A stretch of DNA of 64,000 bases. It comes from Rhyzopertha dominica (taxonomy: Eukaryota > Arthropoda > Insecta > Coleoptera > Bostrichidae). Shown here piece after piece: positions 36,691-46,083 of the stretch. The stretch covers positions 14,875,786 through 14,939,785 of the forward strand of contig QCXZ01000041.1 of the NCBI GenBank assembly GCA_025024175.1. Reading direction: 5' to 3'. Position numbers and translations under genes: made by a program. Position 1 is the first letter of the stretch; every line of letters begins with the position of its first letter. Under the pieces are notes generated by a model that was given only the letters and a program-made list of their open reading frames with translations, had not been told where the DNA came from and searched no databases.

Positions 36691-37613
36691 TAGTGCTGTC
36701 AACAGTGATCGTCGTATCAGGTTTGGTGGTTACAACGAATTTAATCGGTTACGACAACTAACCGGTTTTCATAAAAATGATCAAACCGTCGGTTAACCGT
36801 AACCTGTTTACTTTAACTGGTTAACCGGCCTATGTTAACCGGTTAACCGATTAAAATTAACCGGTTAAACGGGGTAAGACTGTTAATCTATTTAAATTGA
36901 CCGGTTAACCAGTTCCAGTTTACCGGTTAATCGGTTTTTTGTTAATCCATTAATAATATTCCCCTTAGTCGCCTAATATATATTCTATACCATTTCATGC
37001 TTAATTCTTGTTTTAAATTAATAATACTAATGATTTAAGCCATTACTAAAAACCTGTTTATATAGAAATGAAAAAACCGTTTATTATAACCGTTTTAATT
37101 CAAACCAGTTTTGCGTTTAACCTAACGCGATGAACGTACCTCGCAACGTCCGTAGTTGTCAACCAATTTTAAAATTATTAAACCTTTAACAATTTGATTT
37201 AACATTCAATTTTTGTTCGTTATTTTTAAGGTATTCGGCTGTAGGGGTATGCGTTCTATCCTTCTTGGCTAGCGGGGCATGCACATGGTAGTTTTCAAGT
37301 CTGAGCCTGAGCGTGTTATTCCTAAATACTTGCATTTTTAATTTATTTAGATATTTTTGAACAGGTTTCATACCGGTTAGTTTTTAACCGGTTCATAACT
37401 GGTCAATTATAAACCGGATCATAACCGGTCAATTTCTAACCGGTTCGTAACCGGTCAATTTTTAACCGGTTCGTAACCGGTTCATGGCCGGTTAATATTT
37501 AACCGACCTATAACCGGTTAATATTTAACCGGTCATTCCAGGATTGCTTGTTATGAATAATATTGCAATATCCTAACCGGTTAACCGGTTAACCGTAACC
37601 ATTGACAGCACTA
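36691..37613. mobile_element. hAT-type non-autonomous element with CCGGTTAA repeats
   Basis: A perfect 8-bp duplication TTACAAAC (36683-36690 and 37614-37621) flanks inverted ends TAGTGCTGTCAA and TTGACAGCACTA. Both subterminal regions are dense in AACCGGTTAA in both orientations, forming many short palindromes, with an AT-rich centre. The 8-bp target duplication and TAG start fit hAT. It encodes nothing recognisable. Confidence 0.85.
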
Positions 37614-37621
37614 TTACAAAC

Positions 37622-38720
37622 CGTACCAACCTACGTCGTAGTTCATCAGGGCACCGGTAGACGTGTCCACGTCAAAAAATTAGCAGTATTGTTGTGTTTA
37701 TTATAGCATTCAATCTAGCTTGACCCCGTTCCAAGCGACGAGCTTTGTACAGAGAAACCAGTGGTTCGTCGGTATGCAGTTAGGTCTAAGGATAAAACAT
37801 TTCGATCAATTACCACCAAAATCTAAAAAATTTCTTGTTTCAAATATTTTTTCATCAACTACTTTTATTTTTTTTACAAAAGCACAAAATTCAGTTATTT
37901 TCTTTCGAACATCATATACCTTTTTTTAGATTTATTAATTACGAGACCAAATACCACCTTTACATTTATATTACGGCAAATAATATTTATATATCCACAT
38001 GATTCTTATTATATAATGTCATAAAGTTACCTCATTAAGTAATTTATTTCACCGTTTATTTACTTTACTTCTGAGTACGGATGTATAGTGTGATGTATGT
38101 ACTCGGCCATCCGCAATTGAAACCACTGCAAGTTTCCCAAACTTAACTTTATTATTCACGTGCAAAGTATTAGCTTCTTAACATGAAGTGCAGGTAAGTA
38201 CTGTTCATCGTAAAAGCCAGTAGTACTCTTTTTTCTTCCCCCTTCACACGCACATAGTGAAGACCACTAAAACTATTATTTGTGTTTATTTTTGTATATT
38301 TAGGCTCCTAATCATGTAAAATTAAAAAAATAACTTTGTGTTCGTATAACGTTTCAATCTTTTATTAAGATCTTGTTCGAATACAGTTATATTAAAACTG
38401 ATAAAACTGACAATAAATTAATTTGACATTTACATTTTGTTAATATAAAATGTACCTTGGAGTTCGTTCCAATGCCATAATGCTTTGAACAGCAAATCTT
38501 AGAGTGTGAGTATTTATCATCGTGATTATAGTGTTTGTATGTGTGTTTGTGTGTTCAAATGATGATTTTGTAGGTGTTACTCACTCCTTGTTTATCTATC
38601 CTGTCGTTTACACATGTGTTTATGTTTTTTTGTATATGAATCATTTCCAAAAATTGTCTTTTATATTTATGTGGTTCTGTAGCAAAATAATGGTATTATC
38701 GAAATCGAAACTGTAATTAG
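37622..38720. other. Unassigned sequence
   Basis: No gene is supported. The stretch beside the hAT element (about 37622-37655) resembles the stretch beside its other end (about 36577-36612): both contain ACCGTACCAACCTA and CGTAGTTC. Confidence 0.5.
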
Positions 38721-39686
38721 TTAGGTCTTGATGTTTTTTTTAACAGTGTAGTTGTTATTATGTTGTATCCTGTTTTCTAGGTATTGTCCCGTTTGTCTTA
38801 TATATTGTTTGTTGCACTCTTTACATTGTATACTGTATATAGTGTATGTTCTTGTGAGGTGCGCTGTTTTTGTTTTTAATGATGTGTAGAATTGTTTAAT
38901 TGTGTTTATTGGTTTATATATAGCTGCTATATTATATGGTTTTAGCATGTTTTTTTATTTTTTATGTAAGAGGTCGAATATAGGGTAGAATTAAGTATGT
39001 CATATCTGTGGTTTTAACTTGTTTTTCATATTGCATGCTATTACACAGTTTTTCTGTTTGTTGTTTTATGGAGTTGTATATTAGATTAGTGGGGGTAATT
39101 ATTATTTTTAGTATTTTAGTTTTTGTGAGCAAACATTAATTTCTAAATTCTGGACTATTTTACTTTATTACTCTGAGTATTGTATTGTTTAAGAGAGCCA
39201 GTTTTTGTTTATAGGGGTGGTTAGACTGATAATTTAGGAATCTTCCTGATGCCGTTTGCTTTGAGTACCAATTTGTGATTATTTTGTTATTCTTTTTAAT
39301 CAGTGCAAGGCCAAGATAGTTAATTTTGTTGTTCTTTTCTGTTTTTATGGTAAATTTTGGGTAATAGCTATTGAATATATTTAATATTTCATTCGCTTTG
39401 TCTTTCGGTATTATCCAAAACAGATCATCTATATATCTTGTATATAACTTTATGTAATTTACTTTGTTTGTTATTGTTGTTTCTAAATTTTCCATTATTA
39501 ATTGTGCTNTGCTTCTTTAGATGGGAGATCCCATTGCCACTCCATCTATTTGTTTATAGAAGTTATTTTTAAAATGGAAATAATTTGTAAATAATGTGCA
39601 GTTTAAAGCTTTTATAAATTCTGTTTTTCGGTATATTTGTATATTGTTCTAATTCCTGCCAATTTTAGCTATAACAGGTTCTATTA

Positions 39687-39735
39687 AACTGCACTGATGA
39701 GCTGTAATGACAGCGAAATAGTACTATCTGCAGTT
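39687..39735 (+). ncRNA. Type I hammerhead ribozyme, copy 4
   Basis: Identical in all core and stem bases to the copies at 1613-1661 and 2100-2148. Its first two bases are shared with the target duplication, which by chance or by integration preference completes the 7-bp stem I. The near-identity of copies 37 kb apart suggests recent spread or selection for the fold. Confidence 0.85.
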
Positions 39736-39775
39736 GGTTGAGGTGTAGACAGCACAGCATAGANATGCATTTTAA
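39689..39775 (+). mobile_element. Solo 87-bp hammerhead unit inserted in a Penelope-like pseudogene
   Basis: The unit runs from CTGCACTGATGAG to GCATTTTAA and equals module A' of the 1571-2384 element apart from one N. It is flanked by a perfect 10-bp duplication TTCTATTAAA (39679-39688 and 39776-39785). Removing it and one duplication copy rejoins the RT region. Its 3' end CATTTTAA matches the outer end of the larger element, so A' can behave as a complete mobile unit or solo terminal repeat. Confidence 0.85.
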
Positions 39776-40188
39776 TTCTATTAAAGTTATTGGTATGTAT
39801 TTGTGTAAAGATAAATTACGTCCAAAGAAATCATTAAGTGGTTATTTGGAATATAAATTATTGGAAACTTTATTTTTAAATTCAAAAGAGTTCTTAACAT
39901 AACATTGGTTTGTGTTTAATAGGTTTTTTAAAATACTGTTTAAGTATCTTGCCAGGTTGTATGTTGGTGTTTGTATTTTATTTATTATATGTCTAAGAGG
40001 AAGGTTAGGTTTGTGTAGCTTTGGCTGTCCGTAAATTTTGGGTGGTAATGTTTTTACGTTGTGTGGCGTTTGTAATGTCGTTTTCTTTTATATTATATAT
40101 TGTTTTGTCATTTAGTAGATCATGCATTTTTTGTTCATATGATTTTGTGTCCATAATTAATGTCATGTTGGATTTATGAGGTTTTAGT

Positions 40189-40330
40189 CAGGGTTGGCAT
40201 GATTAAAACAGAATGTTTTAAACTTGTTTAAAACAACACTTCTGTTTAAAACTTTGTTTTAAACAAATGTTTAAAACATTCGTTTTAAACAGTGTTTTTT
40301 TGTTAATGTTTTAAACAGTGTTTTTTGATG
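40189..40330. repeat. GTTTTAAAC-rich palindromic repeat, likely a hAT end
   Basis: It begins CAGGGTTGGCA and then carries at least six copies of TGTTTTAAAC-type palindromes within about 130 bp. The terminus and subterminal palindromes resemble hAT-type non-autonomous elements. The opposite end was not found. Confidence 0.5.
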
Positions 40331-40539
40331 ACTATTGTGTGAGATTCATTAATTATTACTATTAAGCTCGTTTATCCTCCACAAATAGATAGACAAGATT
40401 ATTAGCAATTACATATCTACATAATGTCAGCCCACATTTGCATTAAAAATGATTGAATACAAAACCAGACCCAGTTAGAAAATACGTAAATGTTTTTTCA
40501 AACTTTTTATTAATACAACAGTTTTAATTTAACTTTAAC

Positions 40540-41102
40540 ATTTTTTATATTTAATGAATAGGCAAAGCGCTTTCAGCTATAATTAGCCATCATCAGTGCC
40601 TCATTGTGTAAAAAAGAATACATAAGTATTTATAAACCTGACATTTTCAAAATCGAAATAAGCAATCTTGACTTCAAACAAAAAAATAGCCTGCATGNCA
40701 AAAGCACAAACATGAAATCAATGATCAAATAAAGAATTTAGAATAGGACAGCTAAAATTACAAAAATCATTCAAAATTGTAAAATTACCGTTATCAATAA
40801 TTTTGTATATTTCAAGAATTTCTAGAAAATTTAATTTGGAGGATTTATTACAAACGTGTAAAGAATTTAAATTATTTAAAGAGGTGGTGTGTTTAAATGA
40901 CAATAAATGAATTGCTGACGAAGAATTTGATTTAACTATATCAGTATTTTTATATATTTTTCATATTGTTTCAAGTGTTCATTGCCTCTAATTGAAAAAG
41001 ATCTTCCGCTTTGACCAATATAAACAGAATTACAATCGTTACAAGAAAAACTATAAACTCCCGAATGATTCAAAACTGGAATTTTGTCTTTATTGCGAAC
41101 AA
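40540..41102 (-). pseudogene. 5'-truncated Penelope-like copy: GIY-YIG domain and 3' end
   Basis: Minus strand: HSGVYSFSCNDCNSVYIGQS then GRSFSIRGNEHLKQYEKY. This contains the GIY-YIG motif pair (here GVY and YIG) and the zinc-binding-like CxxC typical of Penelope-like endonucleases. After a frameshift near 40950 come SFKHTTSLNNLNSLHVCNKS then KLNFLEILEIYKI, the conserved C-terminal region, and a stop at 40718. About 115 nt downstream lies a hammerhead motif. The copy begins abruptly at 41102, head to head with an opposite copy. Confidence 0.8.
40553..40605 (-). ncRNA. Hammerhead ribozyme at a Penelope-like 3' end
   Basis: Minus strand: AAUGAGGCA, then core CUGAUGA, one unpaired U, stem II GGCU/AGCU, GAAA, stem III palindrome AGCGCU, U before the cut, then UGCC and UUCAUU. 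Stem I pairs GGCA with UGCC and, beyond a small internal loop, AAUGAG with UUCAUU. Hammerheads with minimal stem III are known in Penelope-like retroelements, and its position just after the endonuclease stop supports this. Confidence 0.75.
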
Positions 41103-41103
41103 A

Positions 41104-41272
41104 ATGGTAATTTTACAATTATGAATGATTTTTGCAATTTTAGTAGTCCTTTTCTAAATTCTTTATTTGATCATTGATNTATAAATTCTTTTGTATTCTT
41201 TTTTACACAATGAGGGACTGATGATGGCTAATTATAACCGACAGCGCTTTGCCCATTCATTAAATATAGTGG
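41104..41272 (+). pseudogene. Short Penelope-like 3' end copy, opposite orientation
   Basis: Reads GNFTIMNDFCNFSSPFLNSL then FDH and a stop, almost the same as the C-terminus of the adjacent minus-strand copy (GNFTILNDFCNFSCPILNSL). The 3' untranslated part ends TTCATTAAATATA as in that copy. The two truncated copies diverge from a junction at about 41103, an arrangement often seen with Penelope-like elements. Confidence 0.75.
41209..41261 (+). ncRNA. Degenerate hammerhead, partner of 40553-40605
   Basis: Same layout as 40553-40605 with CUGAUGA intact, but the GAAA box is GACA and the stem I 5' strand is GGGA instead of GGCA. The changed invariant A should abolish cleavage. Confidence 0.65.
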
Positions 41273-41896
41273 ATTTGATAGACTTCGGGGAGATTTATTG
41301 TAGAAGTAAACATTACTCTTACATCCACTTAGAGGAAAATGGACCAGTTTACATTGTTTAAAAGTCTTAATCTTAACATAACAGAAAAATTTGTATTTCT
41401 GGTCCAATAGTACAAAACAATAAATAAGACGTTCATTCAACACTTACTAGNTAATTATATCTTTAGTACAAAAAAAAACAAATAGATATCAGAACTTGGG
41501 AATATAAAAAACAATAAACAAATAATAAAAAAATAACAGCATCTTTACTTTTTACTAGTGTAACCATATCTTTTTTACACTTCTTGCATTGAGCTCGCAT
41601 TCTACCATTTTGCACCTTAATTTTGTCAGTTATTCCACACTGCATCGTTCCTACTACGCCATTGTAACTGTTGAACTTTAAACTTTTAAACAGACAATGT
41701 CGGTTTCTTTTATTGATATTTTTTTTGTATGTTATTAAAATGTTTTTGTAATCTGAATGGGCTTTGAAGAATATGTCTAGTTCATTTTTATTTATTGTGC
41801 TTCTAAGAATATTTGTTATGTACGATGGCTCTGAAGGGCCAAGCAAAAATAAAACTAAAACACGATTTATATTTTATACATGGAAGTGAAAAGCTG

Positions 41897-42222
41897 TTAA
41901 CTGGCAATTGTCAGATAGTAACTGGCAATTGTCAGATAATAACTGGCAATTGTCAGATAATAACTGGCAATTGCCAGATAGTAACTGGCAATTGTCAGAT
42001 AGTAACTGGCAATTGTCAGATAATAACTGGCAATGCCAGATAGTAACTGGCAATTGTNAGATAGTAACTGGCAATTGCCAGATAATAACTGGCAATGCCA
42101 GATAGTAACTGGCAATTGCCAGATACTAACTGGCAATTGTCAGATAGTAACTGACAATTGCCAGATGTTAACTGACAATTGCCAGATGTTAACTGACAAT
42201 TGCCAGATGTTATCTGGCAATT
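41897..42222. repeat. 21-bp palindromic tandem array, left arm
   Basis: About 15 copies of AACTGGCAATTGYCAGATAR plus T. Each contains CTGGCAATTGCCAG or a one-base variant, a 14-bp palindrome. A few units are shortened by loss of TT. The lack of stops in several frames creates misleading 65-80 codon open frames. Confidence 0.9.
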
Positions 42223-43230
42223 GTATACGCTAGTTATTTGACCGGCCGGCGCGGTAGGCGTATGCAAAATGTCAGAACAATCGCAATATCCAAAAAATAG
42301 TTAATTGTATAATCTAAGGGCTTATCTTAAGGGATTACATTAAATAAACCTTCCTGCATACCCACATACATACCGCAACTTAGCTAACATTTAAAATTTA
42401 AATGAATTAAAATGTAATAAAAAATAAAAATACGTATTTTATTAATCTTTTAGATATAAAAATGGAGAAAATCATACAAAAAGAAACATAAAATCTAAAG
42501 ATTACATACTATCTTATTTCTAGGATTTATATCCAAGAAAAAAAAGACATGAAATATAGAATACAGCACTAATACCGAATACCTATTGCAATTGGGGCAT
42601 ATAAAAATGGACGGAATCGTTTTTATTATTAACGCAATCTAAATGAAACAAATTTAAACATCAATCACACACCTGATTGTGGCTATGTCAGACACTCCTA
42701 TATTGCACTGTGAATATACCCATGTTCCATTTTTTAGACAAAACATAGGTACCTATTTATTTGTTTTTATTAGATTACATTACATACCTATACATTTATT
42801 TCTGTAATTATAACATCCANATAACATATCCTTTATGTCNCATTTGTTGAGAATTTTATTTTTGTAAANATCTNTTCGTAATTTACCAATCCACTTCAGG
42901 ATTATACCTGTTCTGTCCTGTTTCTTTAGTTTGTTAAAAGGTGTACANCCTCATGTCTGTTCATTTTCCTTTTAGATGGTAGACAAATGGCGGTACGATT
43001 ACTGCCACAAGGTCAGTCCCTCTTTTTATAAATCGGTGGAATTTTAATGTTCAAGCTCAGTATTATCAAAATTAAGGTTGTTTTTGTTAGTGACTAAATT
43101 TTGAAGATGCTTACCTTGAAAATTTTGTATATTATTATTTGGTGTGCCAGCACCTTAATCTCCACTTTTCACTTATACCATGCATGAATGTGAAGACTTT
43201 ATTTTGAAAATTGCATTTTCGTTTTGCGTA

Positions 43231-43565
43231 CCTGAAATATAATTTTCTGTATTAATATTCACCCGCCCCCCACTCCTTTATTTGACATTTAACAAAAAAT
43301 GTTCTAAACAAAAATGTTAGATTTTAGTCCAAATAATCTTAAAATGTTTAATACCGCAGACATTTATTAGGCTAAAAATGACACAAACATTAATTTTGTA
43401 ATTTGGAGGTACCACAGCACCCTCTAGCGGTCACTTTAGAAACTCGAAAATATTTTCCAGCAATTTCTCTTGGCCACTTTACTTAAGAAATTTTTTACCT
43501 CAAAGCTCTAGGGCTACTGGTTTATGAGATATGACCCGCCACCTCTCTTATTTGCTCACCCTGTA
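43231..43565. repeat. Right-end copy of the 30203-32472 foldback family
   Basis: From CCTGAAATATAATTTTCTGT to the terminal CACCCTGTA this matches 32130-32472 closely, including ACTCCTTTATTTGACATTTA and the final CCACCTCTCTTATTTGCTCA. Only one end is present. It sits in the centre of the 41821-44802 element, so it was inserted in or captured by it. Confidence 0.8.
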
Positions 43566-44337
43566 CTTGCGGACTTGTGCTATACAATACACAACAGCTG
43601 ATTACCGTTGAGTTCTATGATAGCTGCACGCGTGTGTATTTGAGATATGAAATGTAATAAAAATACTTTAATTATTAATGAAATTGGCATCATGAAATAT
43701 ATTTAAATTTGTTATTAACATAATGACTTTGGAAATACAACAGGTATAACGAAAGTAATAATAATTAATAACCGCAATACATAATAATACTATTATAATA
43801 AAAATAATTGCTGTTAAAGACAAATAAACTGCTGTGCAAGCGAGCGGGACTTTGATATTTATCGATCATCAACCGCATATCAATAATTATTCATTTGTAA
43901 CTTATTATGTATCCTAATATTTGTTAAATTTAACATTTTTTTTGTATATTATATAATTGTATTATTTACTTCAACTGGTCCTGATTTTAAACATACCGTG
44001 GTACCTATTTATCAAATGCTTAAGACCATTTCAAATGTACCAGCAATATCTAGGTATGTAATCTTTAGATTTTATGTTTCTTTTTGTATGATTTTCTACA
44101 TTTTTATATCTAAAAGATTAATAAAATATGTATTTTTATTTTTTACTACGTTTTAATTCATTTAAATTTTAAATGTTAGCTAAGTTGCGGTATGTATGTG
44201 GGTATGCAGGAAGGTTTATTTAATGTAATCCCTTAAGATAAGCCTTTAGATTATACAATTAACTATTTTTTGGATATTGCGATTGTTCTGACATTTTGCA
44301 TACGCCTACCGCGCCGGCCGGTCAAATAACTAGCGTA

Positions 44338-44706
44338 TACAATTGCCAGATAACATCTGGCAATTGTCAGTTAACATCTGGCAATTGTCAGATAGTAACT
44401 GGCAATTGCCAGTTACTATCTGACAATTGCCAGTTAGTATCTGACAATTGCCAGTTAGTATCTGGCAATTGCCAGTTAGTATCTGGCAATTGCCAGTTAC
44501 TATCTGGCATTGCCAGTTATTATCTGGCAATTGCCAGTTACTATCTGACAATTGCCAGTTACTATCTGGCATTGCCAGTTATTATCTAACAATTGCCAGT
44601 TACTATCTGACAATTGCCAGTTACTATCTGGCAATTGCCAGTTATTATCTGACAATTGCCAGTTATTATCTGACAATTGCCAGTTACTATCTGACAATTA
44701 CCAGTT
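44338..44706. repeat. 21-bp palindromic tandem array, right arm
   Basis: Inverted counterpart of 41897-42222 with about 17 units. Unit number and the positions of shortened units differ between the arms, showing independent gain or loss of units after the arms formed. Confidence 0.9.
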
Positions 44707-45347
44707 AACAGCTTTTCACTTCCATGTATAAAATATAAATCGTGTTTTATTTTTATTTTTGCTTGGCCCTTCAGAGAGAGCCATCGTATCAGAGTCATCG
44801 TAGTTATGTAATTTAGGTCTCTTGTGTTGTTATTTAATTGTTAAATGTTTTGATGAATTTATTTGTGAAGCGTTGGAATTTTACTCTAAGGTACTTACAT
44901 TTAAAAAAGAGATGTTCTATATTCAGGTGTAGGAATTTAGGTTGGATATCATATTGTTTACACCTCAGTAGAAATGTTCTTCTGTTGATGATGTTATTTT
45001 CTTTGATATTTAGTTTGTGATATTTCTTCATTCTGCAACATGCTTCGGTTCGATATGTTTGTCTTACTTTGTTGAAGTATGGTGTATCCATGGAGACTAA
45101 AATTTATGCAGAAAAGCTTGATTGAGACTAATAGTGACTATTCGCTTCAATTGAAATATTCATCTGCAATTGTAAGTTCTGGATCCGAGCCTCCACAACT
45201 AGTACCCGCAAAAATGGCCCACCCTGCATACTGGGGGTAACGGCCCACCATGATTTTCTTGGCCTACGAGGGCAATAATCGAGCAACCCTCCCGTCTCTC
45301 GCATTTCCCCAAGCCCGACCAACCGTGGATTTAATCTCTCCACTAAC

Positions 45348-45617
45348 CTACTTCCACACGATATTAGCCTGTTGTGTATATATCTGTGATGCTTCCGAGC
45401 TTTTCAATATTTGCCGAGCGATTTGGGGCACGGGCCTCGCAGCCAATGGGGTCCCGGTTGGCAACCTGGTTCCCAGCTCGTCGTCGACGGCGTCCAACAC
45501 CTGCGATGTCGATACAGCCTTGAAAATTGGGTCAACGGATGCAAGTTGCACAGAGGAAGGGGACCGGGGAGCCCCCGGGTCGACGAACTCAGCGGTCCCA
45601 AACCCCGGCCGCCCCAT
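45348..45617 (-). CDS. Possible coding fragment in a GC-rich segment, unknown product
   Basis: 45170-45660 is much richer in G+C than its surroundings. The minus strand has an 89-codon frame whose codons look protein-like (VQLASVDPIFKAVSTSQVLD, then AVDDELGTRLPTG), ending VWK and a stop. The plus strand is also open over part of this stretch, as GC-rich DNA tends to be. I recognise no family. It could be the 5' region of a retrotransposon or a piece of host exon. Confidence 0.3.
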   Translation of the reverse strand: MGRPGFGTAEFVDPGAPRSPSSVQLASVDPIFKAVSTSQVLDAVDDELGTRLPTGTPLAARPVPQIARQILKSSEASQIYTQQANIVWK

Positions 45618-46083
45618 AAATACCCGGAATCGATTCGCGAAAGTGGGCTATTAATGTTTACCTGGCTCTGACAGTTCTTAGCCTGGAGAGTAATGAGCTC
45701 CAGCTTTGGACAGCCGGAAACGTTTTTGTGGGGCTTTCGGGAGATTGGTTCTGTATGTCAGATGTGTCCCAGCAGATCTGATGGAACTAGAGCGTCCAAA
45801 TGATGGAGTGGATTCGACAACTAATTTGTTAATTCAATTTTTTCCCGGAGCTTTCAGGTTTGTCTTATTTTGTTCCGGCACACATTCAGCGAGAAAAACT
45901 CCAGTCGCATCCCAGAAAAGGGTTGCAACGGCTTTTGTAAAAAAAAATTCCGTATGGGTATAACAGTCATGTGAAGCCTAATCCTAGGTAAAAATTCTTT
46001 AAATCGGTAAAATTCTCATGGATGACTTCGTTTTTGCATAGTTTTGTCTAAGCACTCCACCGTCCATCTTCATTGGCAACATA

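Larger units (their letters stand above)
38721..40190 (-). pseudogene. Penelope-like element pseudogene: RT plus GIY-YIG endonuclease
   Basis: On the minus strand, from about 40190 downwards: LPPKIYGQPKLHKPNLPLRH (an early RT motif), a stretch ending NLSLHKYIPITLIELK, an 87-bp insertion, KQIDGVAMGSPI (motif B), TRYIDDLFWIIPKDKA (catalytic YxDD) and NWYSKQTASGRFLNYQSNHP, typical of Penelope-like RT. It ends with YSIQCKECNKQYIRQTGQYL, the start of a GIY-YIG nuclease. Several frameshifts and stops break it; the longest intact block is 111 codons. The catalytic aspartates survive, but the gene as a whole is dead. It lacks the endonuclease C-terminus. Confidence 0.85.
41821..44802. mobile_element. 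3-kb foldback element with long arms of 21-bp palindromic repeats
   Basis: Left arm 41821 to about 42515 and right arm about 44055-44802 are inverted copies of roughly 700 bp. Each arm has a short outer region (TACGATGGCTCT, GAAGGGCCAAGC), a 330-370 bp array of 21-bp repeats, and a unique inner region with GACCGGCCGGCGCGGTAGGC. The direct repeat GTTATG(TA) at 41815 and 44803 is the likely target duplication. The right end carries an extra tandem copy of a TACGATGRCTCTGA block. The 1.5-kb centre has no convincing coding region and contains a piece of the 30203-32472 family. Architecture recalls Drosophila Foldback elements; kinship is not shown. Confidence 0.85.
41560..45091 (-). pseudogene. 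Penelope-like N-terminal reading frame split by a 3-kb foldback
   Basis: Minus strand. The first part (45091 to about 44810) includes NRRTFLLRCKQYDIQPKFLH. The second part (41846 to about 41560) includes NILRSTINKNELDIFFKAHS and a CxxC-rich tail (CKKCKK). Between them lies the 41821-44802 element with its duplicated target. Deleting the element and one target copy rejoins the frame as RDLNYITNILRST, with one extra frameshift just upstream. The family assignment rests on general likeness to Penelope-like N-terminal regions and neighbouring copies, and is less certain than the RT calls. Confidence 0.55.

Noticed and set aside
41897..42267. Several 65-97 codon frames with NWQLSD-type repeats
   Set aside because: They are translations of a 21-bp palindromic array, open in several frames on both strands.
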